Positions 56,681 to 64,000 of a stretch of 64,000 nucleotides of DNA are shown piece after piece; position 1 is the first letter of the stretch, and the number at the start of each line of letters is the position of its first letter. The notes below the pieces were generated by a model. The model was not told where the DNA came from, ran no database searches, and saw nothing but the letters and a program-made list of their open reading frames with translations. Source of the DNA: Arenibacter hampyeongensis (GTDB lineage Bacteria; Bacteroidota; Bacteroidia; Flavobacteriales; Flavobacteriaceae); contig NZ_PIOB01000001.1 in assembly GCF_002909255.1 (NCBI RefSeq), forward strand, positions 1 to 64,000. Direction: 5' to 3'. Both the position numbers and the translations under genes were made by a program.

Positions 56681-57901
56681 ATGATAACTATTAAGATTGT
56701 TCAACGGAAGAAAAAATTAACTGATGGATTGTATCCCATCTTTTTGCGAATTACTAAAGATAGACAATCGAAATTTTATAAAACTCCGTTTAGCTCAACT
56801 ATTTCAGAATGGACAACCTCCACCGGCACATTTAATAAAAAGAAAAATAATCATTTTCAAAATAACAGATTGCTGGTAAAAATTAAAGATCGCGCTTATA
56901 AGATTGCCACTGACCTTGAAGTAGAAAATCCTGACTATACCTTGCAGGATTTCGATAAGCGATATAGAATTACTTTCAACCCTGTTAGTAATGATGTTTT
57001 TGCCTTTTTTGATGAGATCATTGAGGAGATGACGTTTGCAGGACGTATCGGAAATGCGAAGTCCTATAAAGATGCGAAAACTTCAATTCAAATTTTTCAT
57101 AAAATCAAGAAACTAAATTTTAGAGAGGTAAATTCTGCTTTTTTAAGTAAGTATGATGCCTTTCTTCGCTCCCGCGGTGGCACGGATGGTGGCGTCGGTG
57201 TAAAAATGCGTGCCATAAGGGCGTTGTTTAACAAAGCTATAGCGCGTGGTGTAATCAAGGAAAATCTATATCCATTTAAAACCTATAAAATATCAAGGCT
57301 AAGAGGCAAAGGTTTTAAACGTGCATTGGATTATGAAGAGATCATCCGTATTATCAATTTAGATTTGTCTGACCACCCACATTTAATCAATACCAGAAAT
57401 TACTTTGTTTTTAGCTTCTATACCAGGGGAATGAACTTTGCGGATATGATGTGCTTGGAATGGAAAGATGTTGAAGCTAATGTCATCTATTACACCAGAG
57501 CGAAGACCAAAGGAAACTTCTCTATAGCCATTATGCCCCCTGTTCAGAAAATATTGGATTATTATCGGATACATGGCTATGGCAACAAATATGTATTTCC
57601 CCTGTTGTTTCGCGAAGACTATACCCCTACCCAACTTGCAGATCGGAAACATAAAATGTTGGGCATTTACAATATAGAGCTAAAGGAAGTGGCCAAATTA
57701 TGCAATATCACCAAAAACGTAAGCAGTTATGTGGCCCGGCATAGTTTTGCTAACTGCCTTAAACAAAAAGGAGTGGCTACCGATGTCATTAGCGAATCCT
57801 TGGGGCACCAAAATCTAGGCGTTACCCAAGCTTATCTCAAAGAACTGGATACTGATATTGTGGACAAAGCACTTGAAGTGCTGTTACAACCATCAAGGTA
57901 A
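56681..57901 (+). CDS. Tyrosine recombinase (site-specific integrase)
   Basis: A 406-residue phage-type integrase of the Bacteroidota group. The N-terminal arm-binding domain (about 1-95) begins MITIKIVQRKKKLTDGLYPI; a SAM-like core-binding domain follows (about 100-205). Catalytic residues are visible: R249 (YTRGM), K275 or K277 (AKTKG), R353 (ARHSF), H376 (LGHQN) and the nucleophile Y385 (AYLKEL). The usual His of HxxR is Tyr350, as in many Bacteroidota integrases. Position beside a truncated tRNA-Asn indicates that it integrates the element there. Confidence 0.93.
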   Translation: MITIKIVQRKKKLTDGLYPIFLRITKDRQSKFYKTPFSSTISEWTTSTGTFNKKKNNHFQNNRLLVKIKDRAYKIATDLEVENPDYTLQDFDKRYRITFNPVSNDVFAFFDEIIEEMTFAGRIGNAKSYKDAKTSIQIFHKIKKLNFREVNSAFLSKYDAFLRSRGGTDGGVGVKMRAIRALFNKAIARGVIKENLYPFKTYKISRLRGKGFKRALDYEEIIRIINLDLSDHPHLINTRNYFVFSFYTRGMNFADMMCLEWKDVEANVIYYTRAKTKGNFSIAIMPPVQKILDYYRIHGYGNKYVFPLLFREDYTPTQLADRKHKMLGIYNIELKEVAKLCNITKNVSSYVARHSFANCLKQKGVATDVISESLGHQNLGVTQAYLKELDTDIVDKALEVLLQPSR

Positions 57902-57929
57902 ATAATCAGAATAAGTTCTCAGCTCATAT

Positions 57930-58037
57930 TTATTTCATTTTATGTGATTTAATGTTAATTTGTTGTGCTACAATTGGCAGACCTTTTTCCCAAATTAAAT
58001 CGTAAAATGCTTTTCTTGTAATTGCTTTAGTCCTCAT
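57930..58037 (-). pseudogene. Truncated N-terminus of a DNA-binding-like protein
   Basis: A 35-codon frame (MRTKAITRKAFYDLIWEKGL then PIVAQQINIK) resembles the start of the mobile-element proteins that open with R-E-L-Y-E-L-V-W-S-x-P and a helix-turn-helix. It stops early, where the family continues with a recognition helix, so it looks like a gene cut by deletion. Confidence 0.4.
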
Positions 58038-58316
58038 ATTCTATTTTCAATTAATTAGCTTTTTCATGTAACATGAAAATAGAGCAAAAATGAAAATGGA
58101 GGTAGTCGGGGAACAATGAAAAAGCAAATTTATTCTCGTAATTGTACAAGTCGAATGCACATTCTCAACTAACAAAAAATACCATACAACAGATATTATC
58201 GATCTTTATCGATTAAGCAAATACAAAAACCAATAATTGCTAACTTAGAAGGTTAGAATCAAATACTTGGTTGTAATATTCCCCCTCTTTACACCAGCGA
58301 AAATTTTATAGAATTA

Positions 58317-58358
58317 CAAGACTTCACACACATGTTAATGTGTTATAATGAAGTCTTG
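58317..58358. repeat. 42-bp inverted repeat upstream of the CBASS operon
   Basis: CAAGACTTCA (58317-58326) is matched by its exact complement (58349-58358). An inner dyad ACACAT/ATGTGT lies between. It could be a transcription terminator for sequence to either side, an operator, or part of a small RNA; no T run supports a terminator. Confidence 0.6.
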
Positions 58359-58666
58359 GTTACTTCAATAGATAGTCGGAAGTTATTATAGTATAAAGTT
58401 GCAAAACATTTTAATGAAACCAAAAAATTAAAAAAGTCAGTAGAAAGCTACTGAACAAAATTAAGTGGGGTACGGAAAACCGCAATGAAAATAAGAACTA
58501 ATTCTGGAAATTTGACACGCTAAAAATCTGCTAAAAGAATGGATGTATAGATACAAGTTACTATATCCTTCATTGTCAGTAAGGCAAAAAAACAATGAAA
58601 ATTGTTAAAATGTCAAAAATTTTAAACGGTTTAAAATTGTTAATTATTCATTAAAATCAATATTTC

Positions 58667-59692
58667 ATGGCCAATTTAAATTATTCCAGACGACTTCAGA
58701 ATTTACAAGACAGAAAATTTGACAGAGAACTAAATGAATCTTTAATTTCTAAATCTTTTAGTTCTAAAGATATTCCTGATAATGTAAAGTATTTAGTGGA
58801 ATCAATGCGACCAATTGATCAAAAATATGATGCGCGAACTTATGACGCTGCCGCAAGAGTGCAGAAGCACTTGGAAAGTGGATTTGATTTACATTTCAAA
58901 AGAGCATACGAAAATCAGGGGTCTGTTATGACAAAAACTAACATTAAAGTTCATAGCGATTTTGATCTTTTAACAATTGTAGAGGGCTACTACTATTCAG
59001 AAAATCCAGATCCTGCAAACTCTTATATAAGGTCCAATCCGAATGACGATATAATTGAACTTAGACAACAGGCTTTAAAAATATTAAAAAACATATATGA
59101 CGAGGTAGATGATAAAGGAGAAAAAAGTATATCAATTTTTAATAAATCATTAAATAGAAAAGTAGATATTGTCTTTTGCTTTTGGTTCCACTCTGATAAA
59201 TATAAGGAGACTAACAATAAATTTTATAAAGGTGTCTATTTATTCAAATTCCCTACCAAAATAAAGAAAAAGGATTTCCCCTTTGCAACAATCACAAACG
59301 TCAATAATAAAGGTGACCGAACGGAAGATGGTTCGCGAAGAGGAATAAGGCTTCTGAAAAACTTAAAAGCTGATTCAGACCCTAAAATTAAATTATCTAG
59401 TTTTCAGTTAACTTCTATAGTGCACGCTATTGATGATAACCTAATTAACTATTCAGCAGGTGAAGAATTGAAAATAGCACAGGCTATATCGGGAGAATTA
59501 CAGATGCTAATTAATGATGGTTTTTATCGCAAAAGAATAAAAAGTCCTAATGGATTGGAAAATCCACTTGAAAATGAAGGTGTTGTATCTGAGCTGAGAA
59601 AATTAAAAGTAGACTTAGATGCCCTTATTGAGGACTCTGCAAGAGAAATATTAAGTAGTTCTATTATTAAAAAAGCAATTCTAACATATTAA
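58667..59692 (+). CDS. CD-NTase (cGAS/DncV-like nucleotidyltransferase), CdnE-like, of a CBASS system
   Basis: A 341-residue nucleotidyltransferase-fold protein. The active-site pattern is present: G85-S86 in QGSVMTKT, the metal-binding pair D98/D100 in VHSDFDLL and the third acid D167 in NRKVDIVFCFW. The C-terminal helical part (about 230-341) completes the fold. In CBASS, phage infection activates such an enzyme to make a cyclic nucleotide that triggers a cell-killing effector. The effector gene follows 4 bp downstream and carries a STING domain; bacterial STING systems described so far use c-di-GMP, so that is the expected product. No Cap2/Cap3 genes are next to it, which indicates a minimal type I CBASS. 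Confidence 0.85.
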   Translation: MANLNYSRRLQNLQDRKFDRELNESLISKSFSSKDIPDNVKYLVESMRPIDQKYDARTYDAAARVQKHLESGFDLHFKRAYENQGSVMTKTNIKVHSDFDLLTIVEGYYYSENPDPANSYIRSNPNDDIIELRQQALKILKNIYDEVDDKGEKSISIFNKSLNRKVDIVFCFWFHSDKYKETNNKFYKGVYLFKFPTKIKKKDFPFATITNVNNKGDRTEDGSRRGIRLLKNLKADSDPKIKLSSFQLTSIVHAIDDNLINYSAGEELKIAQAISGELQMLINDGFYRKRIKSPNGLENPLENEGVVSELRKLKVDLDALIEDSAREILSSSIIKKAILTY

Positions 59693-59696
59693 TAAA

Positions 59697-60632
59697 ATGA
59701 CTGACTTAAAACCTAAAATCTTTATTGGATCTTCTGGAGCAGGAATTCCGGTTGCGAAAAAAGTCAAGAGATATCTTTCGAGTGTAGGTGATTGTTTTCT
59801 CTGGCAAGATCCAAATATGTGGGAGACAAATAATAGCACATTCGACAGCTTATTAAAAATGGCTTCACATTTCGATTTTGGAGTTTTTGTAGCCACAGCT
59901 GATGATCTAACTTTAACTAAAGATAAAATCGTAATAGAGCCTCGAGATAATGTCATTTTAGAAATGGCACTTTTTTTAGGAGCGATGGGAAGACATAAAT
60001 CTTTTTTATTAGTTGAAGACGGCATAAAACTACCCTCAGATTTTAGTGGAATTTATATGCCACGTTTTAAAAGTGAAGATAAAAAGACGATAAAAGCTGG
60101 TTGTGAAGAATTTAAGTCAAAAATAGAAGAACATTATAGATTAGGGCATTTAAGTTTATATCCTACAACAGCCTTGGCAATAGGATATTTTAAAAATTTT
60201 GTACAAGGATTAGTGAACGGAGCAAAAAATTCAGAACCATTAACCATAAATAATATAAAATATTCAGACTTCAAATTAAAAATAGTCATTCCAAAAGATT
60301 TAAAAGGTAAGATTAAAGAGAAGGCTTCTTTGTTCTATGAAAGACATGGTTTTGAAGAAAACGCCTTAAAAACCGAATTCAGAAAACATCCAGCTTGGTT
60401 CCAATTAGACCCCACTAAGGCACCAACAGCTGTTCTTTATGATATGCCAACTACATTGACAGGAATCGATGATGCTATCGAATTAATCTTGGGGAAAAGT
60501 TACAAGGGCAGAACAAAACTTCAAGAAGTTGTTGAACAAAGAGAGCTAAACAATTTTAGAAGGGTTCTACAAATGCAAATTGATGAAAGTCCTTATGCTC
60601 AGGCTACTGTTGAGATTATAGATGAATATTGA
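59697..60632 (+). CDS. TIR-STING effector of a CBASS system
   Basis: A 311-residue two-domain protein. Residues about 6-145 form a TIR-like predicted nucleotide-binding domain (KIFIGSSGAGIPVA; RDNVILEMALFLG with the probable catalytic E89). Residues about 152-311 look like a bacterial STING domain: TTALAIGYFKNFVQGL opens it, and TAVLYDMPTTLTGIDDAIE matches in position and pattern the human segment around Thr263/Pro264 that contacts the ligand. No membrane helices are present, so it is soluble, unlike animal STING. In known TIR-STING proteins, c-di-GMP binding drives filament formation and NAD+ cleavage. It is paired with the CD-NTase 4 bp upstream. Confidence 0.85.
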   Translation: MTDLKPKIFIGSSGAGIPVAKKVKRYLSSVGDCFLWQDPNMWETNNSTFDSLLKMASHFDFGVFVATADDLTLTKDKIVIEPRDNVILEMALFLGAMGRHKSFLLVEDGIKLPSDFSGIYMPRFKSEDKKTIKAGCEEFKSKIEEHYRLGHLSLYPTTALAIGYFKNFVQGLVNGAKNSEPLTINNIKYSDFKLKIVIPKDLKGKIKEKASLFYERHGFEENALKTEFRKHPAWFQLDPTKAPTAVLYDMPTTLTGIDDAIELILGKSYKGRTKLQEVVEQRELNNFRRVLQMQIDESPYAQATVEIIDEY

Positions 60633-60797
60633 TAATTCAAAATAACCCAACTGCCAACTCATTATAAGATATGGCTTGGTCAGTACGCACTTGGAAAATC
60701 CTACGGCTTTTCCAAAGCTAGTTTTTATCTGGAGAGGCTAGAGTAGAGACACATCACTGCTCATATACAAACAAGTTGTCAATAAAATCAATCACCT

Positions 60798-61139
60798 ATG
60801 ACTGATGAAACTAAAAAATGTCCATTTTGTGCTGAAGAAATCAGAAAAGAGGCTATAAAATGTAAATTCTGTGGTGAGATACTAGACCCTCAGTTAAAAA
60901 AGAATCGTGAAATTGAACGGCAACGCTTGCAACCAAAAATTAAGAAATGGAGTCCTGGTATAGCAGCACTTCTTAGTTTTATTATACCGGGGGCTGGACA
61001 AATGTATAAAGGAAATGTGGGCTCTGGTTTATTATGGTTAGTATTTGTAGTAATAGGCTATGCCTTCTTATTAGTGCCAGGACTATTTTTACATCTTATT
61101 TGTATAATTGCAGCAACTGTTGGTGATCCTTATGAATAG
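60798..61139 (+). CDS. Small zinc-ribbon membrane protein
   Basis: A 113-residue protein. The N-terminus is a zinc ribbon with two C-x2-C pairs (KKCPFCAEEIRKEAIKCKFC). A linker of about 25 residues leads to a TM2-like hydrophobic pair: GIAALLSFIIPGAGQMYKGN and a helix LLWLVFVVIGYAFLLVPGLF. The PGAGQ-Y-G turn is typical of TM2-domain proteins. Function unknown; it may be cargo or a membrane anchor in the island. Confidence 0.82.
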   Translation: MTDETKKCPFCAEEIRKEAIKCKFCGEILDPQLKKNREIERQRLQPKIKKWSPGIAALLSFIIPGAGQMYKGNVGSGLLWLVFVVIGYAFLLVPGLFLHLICIIAATVGDPYE

Positions 61140-61342
61140 TTTATAGGCTTTAATACACCTTTATAGAATTTTTGCTAAAACAATATTGCACTCAAAGGTT
61201 TGTGAAAGGTTTATTACCGGTTTTCGAAGGACATATCCGTCCAAATTAAAGACAAAAAAGAAAAGAAGGATTAACCCATTTTAAGCGTATTTCATGAGTA
61301 ACATACAAACAGTTGGCATTCACTAAAAAACTTAAAAAATAA

Positions 61343-62254
61343 ATGGCATTATTCAAAATAGAAAAATCATTAGAGTATATAAAAGAAAAACCTTTCCGAC
61401 TTGAAAAGGAAATTCAATACATGACAGAAAGTAATCTAAAGACAATTCTCGGACTCGACTTTGTAAAATCTGAATTTGCCTTAAACAATTTTCGAATTGA
61501 TACACTTGCTTTTGACAAGGAGGCAAATGCTTTTGTAATAATTGAATACAAAAGAGATAAAAATTACAGTGTAATTGATCAAGGATATGCCTACCTATCC
61601 TTAATGCTAAATAATAAAGCCGACTTTATTTTGGAATTTAATGAAAATCTTGACAAAACACTAAAACGGAATGATGTAGATTGGTCACAATCACGAGTTA
61701 TTTTTGTGTCACCTGCATTTACAAACTATCAGCGTGAAGCGATAAATTTTAAGGACTTGCCAATTGAACTTTGGGAGGTGAAAAGGTTTGAAAACAATAC
61801 CGTGTCATTCGAACAAATTCAAAAAGCAGGTGCACAAGAAAGTATAAAAACAATTTCCAAAACAGACCAAACAATTGATTCAGTTACCAAAGAAATTAAA
61901 GTGTACTCAGAACAAGAACATTTGGATAATGTAACTGAAGAAATAAAGGAGCTTTACGAAAAATTGAGAAGTGCAATTCTGAATCTCGACAACATTGAAG
62001 TAAAACCTAAAAAGAAATATATCGCATTTGTTTCAGGACGCAATGTAATTGATATTAACCCACAACGAAAAGCTTTGAAATTATGGTTGAATCTGAATAT
62101 TGGTGAACTTGATGACCCAAAGAATTTAATGAGAGACGTTTCAACAACAGGTCATTGGGGAAATGGTGATTATGAATTGCAGATTAATTCAGACGAAGAC
62201 TTGGAATATATTTTAAGCTTGGTGAAGCAATCGATTAAAAAGAATAAAAAATAA
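61343..62254 (+). CDS. PD-(D/E)xK nuclease-like protein with DUF5655 C-terminus
   Basis: A 303-residue protein. The N-terminal ~165 residues resemble NucS/DUF91-type nuclease domains: E44, D53 (FRIDTLAF), E68-x-K70 (VIIEYKRD) and Q80 (DQGYAYL) give the PD-(D/E)xK pattern. The C-terminal ~95 residues fit DUF5655 (FVSGRNVIDINPQRKALKLW core, then TGHWGNGDYELQI). Such proteins are common in islands and are candidates for DNA-targeting defence, though many are uncharacterised. It is preceded and followed by short intergenic stretches, suggesting a single-gene cassette. Confidence 0.82.
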   Translation: MALFKIEKSLEYIKEKPFRLEKEIQYMTESNLKTILGLDFVKSEFALNNFRIDTLAFDKEANAFVIIEYKRDKNYSVIDQGYAYLSLMLNNKADFILEFNENLDKTLKRNDVDWSQSRVIFVSPAFTNYQREAINFKDLPIELWEVKRFENNTVSFEQIQKAGAQESIKTISKTDQTIDSVTKEIKVYSEQEHLDNVTEEIKELYEKLRSAILNLDNIEVKPKKKYIAFVSGRNVIDINPQRKALKLWLNLNIGELDDPKNLMRDVSTTGHWGNGDYELQINSDEDLEYILSLVKQSIKKNKK

Positions 62255-62308
62255 CGAATTTGCAACAAGAACTGTAGTGCAATAACTTCGGGTTATGATA
62301 TAGTCTAA

Positions 62309-63076
62309 ATGTTAAACCCATTAAAGCCCATGATAGAAAAAATTAGAACATTAATTGACGATAACACCACCAGGAGTGGGAAAATATTTGATTATTTCAT
62401 TCAGTTTCTAATTCTTATCTCATTAATATCTTTCTCTGTAGAGACACTCCCCAATAACAGCGCAAATACAATACGTATTCTCAACCTAATTGAAATAAGC
62501 TGCGTGGTGATATTTTCTGCTGAGTATTTGTTACGAATTTTTGTTGCTAAAAACCCGCTTAAATACATTTTCAGTTTTTATGGTATAATTGATTTACTAG
62601 CAATTTTACCATTTTATTTGAGAGCTGCTATTGATTTAAGGGCGCTGCGAGCTTTCCGTATTTTTAGAATATTTCGAGCCTTAAAATTGATTCGATACAA
62701 TAAAGCATTAAAACGGTTTCACATTGCAGCAGGCATAGTTAAAGAAGAAATAATCCTGTTCTTTATGGTAACATCAATTTTAATATTCTTGTCGGCCTCG
62801 GGAATCTATTTCCTTGAAAATGAGGAACAACCTGAAGTTTTTAGTTCAATTTTTCATAGCCTATGGTGGGCGGTCGTAACACTTACCACTGTAGGTTATG
62901 GTGATGTGTTGCCGATGACCACGGGCGGAAGAATATTCACATTCTTTGTTCTAATAATTGGCATAGGAATAGTAACAGTGCCAGCTGGACTTGTTGCTAC
63001 AGCACTCACAAAAGCTAGACAAATCGAGGAGGAAGAAAGACAAGAGAAAATTGAAAAGGTGCGAAATAATTATTAA
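62309..63076 (+). CDS. Voltage-gated-type potassium channel
   Basis: A 255-residue six-helix channel. Segments S1-S3 lie at about 28-105; the S4 voltage sensor shows an Arg every third residue (R111, R114, R117, R120, R123) in LRALRAFRIFRIFRALKLIR (core RAFRIFRIFRALK). The pore helix is followed by the selectivity filter TTVGYGD (193-199). The C-terminus is a short charged helix. It should assemble as a tetramer and pass K+. No RCK domain is present. Its place in a defence-bearing island is notable but no direct link is shown. Confidence 0.92.
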   Translation: MLNPLKPMIEKIRTLIDDNTTRSGKIFDYFIQFLILISLISFSVETLPNNSANTIRILNLIEISCVVIFSAEYLLRIFVAKNPLKYIFSFYGIIDLLAILPFYLRAAIDLRALRAFRIFRIFRALKLIRYNKALKRFHIAAGIVKEEIILFFMVTSILIFLSASGIYFLENEEQPEVFSSIFHSLWWAVVTLTTVGYGDVLPMTTGGRIFTFFVLIIGIGIVTVPAGLVATALTKARQIEEEERQEKIEKVRNNY

Positions 63077-63094
63077 TAAAAAAAGTAATAAATA

Positions 63095-64000
63095 ATGGCC
63101 AATTTCATTTTAAAAGATCTCAAAAGACCGTCTTTAGTCCAAAAACTACTTAAAAGGATACCAAAAGAAAATGCAGTAATTGAAATAAATAATTTGATTG
63201 CAAAAAACCAAGACAACCTTACCAAAATTTCGCTAGAGGAAATTGAGCAAATAACAAAAAAATATAAAATCAATCTCAATAAAAAGTTTAAGATTTTCAG
63301 ACTGGACTTATTCCATAAATACTTGGATTATTGCCTAACTGACCAAACATTAGATGAAGATGAAATAGCATCAATTGGTCATTTAAGCAAATTATTGTAC
63401 TTAAGCGATTCGGAAATAAAAAATATACTTAGCGCAAAAACACAGCGGATTTTTAATCAAGAAGTTCAAAAGGCAGTAGCGGATGGACAACTCGATAAGA
63501 ATGAAATAGAAAATCTTGAAAAAATTAAAGAGAACTTATTGATTTCAAATGATGTGGCTGACTCCATTTTAGAAAAGGAATCCAGAGTTATACTTCAAAA
63601 ATTTATAGATGAGGCAACTTCAGACGAGAGGTTGAGCGTCAAGGAAGAAAGAAGGATGGAGGAAATTGCCAAAAACCTCAATATTGATATTAAACATAGC
63701 GACAAAACCCAAGCCCAATTAGACAAATTTAAGTTGTATTGGCAAATTGAGAACGGTAATTTACCAACCATTGTACCTTCAATTAACATACAAAAATCTG
63801 AAAACCTTCACTTTCAAACTCAATTAAAATGGCTGGAACAAAGAACAATTACTAAACGTGTGGATTACGGTGGCCCAACAGCACGAATTAAACTTGCCAA
63901 AGGAATTTATTATAGAGTTGGTAGTATTCAAGCGAAACGCATTACTGAGGATGTTTGGAAAACAATAGATTCAGGAACACTTTATTTAACAAACAAGCGA
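63095..64000 (+). CDS. Partial gene: TerB-like helical protein with PH/GRAM-like end, runs off the window
   Basis: An open frame of 302 codons from the ATG at 63095 continues past the window end. It is mostly helical and charged, with segments such as AVADGQLDKNEIENLEKIKE and ATSDERLSVKEERRMEEI that recall TerB-like repeats. The last ~45 residues (KGIYYRVGSIQAKRITEDVW, then SGTLYLTNKR) resemble the start of a bacterial PH/GRAM-like domain, which typically reads G-x-L-Y-L-T-N-K-R-L. The gene begins 18 bp after the channel gene and may share its transcript. Its function is unknown. Confidence 0.75.
   Translation, partial: MANFILKDLKRPSLVQKLLKRIPKENAVIEINNLIAKNQDNLTKISLEEIEQITKKYKINLNKKFKIFRLDLFHKYLDYCLTDQTLDEDEIASIGHLSKLLYLSDSEIKNILSAKTQRIFNQEVQKAVADGQLDKNEIENLEKIKENLLISNDVADSILEKESRVILQKFIDEATSDERLSVKEERRMEEIAKNLNIDIKHSDKTQAQLDKFKLYWQIENGNLPTIVPSINIQKSENLHFQTQLKWLEQRTITKRVDYGGPTARIKLAKGIYYRVGSIQAKRITEDVWKTIDSGTLYLTNKR

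Larger units (their letters stand above)
57902..58666. other. Gene-poor region between integrase and CBASS operon
   Basis: A 765-bp AT-rich stretch. It holds a truncated minus-strand gene (57930-58037), a 42-bp inverted repeat (58317-58358) and a small hairpin CAGTAG/CTACTG near 58440. The promoter of the CD-NTase gene should lie in the last 100 bp but no consensus is clear. Confidence 0.6.

Overview
The window reads as chromosomal DNA of a marine-type flavobacterium (Bacteroidota, Flavobacteriaceae). It is AT-rich. It carries a SusC/SusD pair with clustered secreted glycosidases, Bacteroidota-style promoters (TAnnTTTG at -7), many signal peptides and lipoboxes, a BlaI/M56 sensor pair, LytS/LytTR regulators and dispersed palindromic repeats typical of the group. 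No rRNA gene, intact tRNA gene or CRISPR array was seen. All family names come from reading the sequence; no database was searched.

Region 1 (1-21.4 kb) is a polysaccharide utilisation locus. An AraC regulator diverges from a PhyH dioxygenase, a sugar-phosphate isomerase-like TIM barrel and a GH89 alpha-N-acetylglucosaminidase. The SusC/SusD uptake pair follows and ends at a strong terminator. Then come an NPCBM-containing clan GH-D-like enzyme, a GH95-like enzyme, a beta-helix GH141-like enzyme, an alpha/beta esterase, a metallophosphoesterase and a Tat-exported Gfo/Idh/MocA oxidoreductase. The enzyme set points to a branched glycan carrying alpha-GlcNAc and probably alpha-L-fucose or alpha-galactose.

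Region 2 (21.4-36.5 kb) holds a rimK/aspartoacylase-like pair flanked by two copies of a structured repeat, a blaI-M56 pair with two dyad operators, a block of about 215-bp tandem repeats, an acetyl-esterase, a thioredoxin/ApbE/DUF4266/DUF3570 operon, a three-domain kinase/M23/aminotransferase fusion and a quinoprotein-like dehydrogenase. Region 3 (36.9-46.3 kb) is a uronate block: a phosphoribosyltransferase, a TRAP transporter (dctPQM), a Gfo/Idh/MocA enzyme, uxaB-uxaA and a LacI regulator. An identical 14-bp operator lies at the uxaB promoter and upstream of lacI. Region 4 (46.4-54.2 kb) has a LytTR/LytS two-component pair divergent from a TonB-dependent receptor, with a LytTR-type direct repeat between them, followed by housekeeping genes (phosphodiesterase, MiaE, membrane protein, LuxR regulator).

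Region 5 (54.2 kb to the end) is mobile and defence DNA. Three terminator-like hairpins, two of them followed by pieces of a tRNA 3' end, suggest repeated integration at one tRNA-Asn locus. A toxin-antitoxin pair and decayed ORFs lie between them. The clearest fragment (56491-56531) is followed by a tyrosine integrase and then cargo: a CD-NTase plus TIR-STING CBASS operon, a zinc-ribbon membrane protein, a PD-(D/E)xK/DUF5655 protein, a voltage-gated-type potassium channel and a gene cut by the window end. The orientation of the tRNA fragment predicts that the element continues rightwards to an intact minus-strand tRNA-Asn outside the window.
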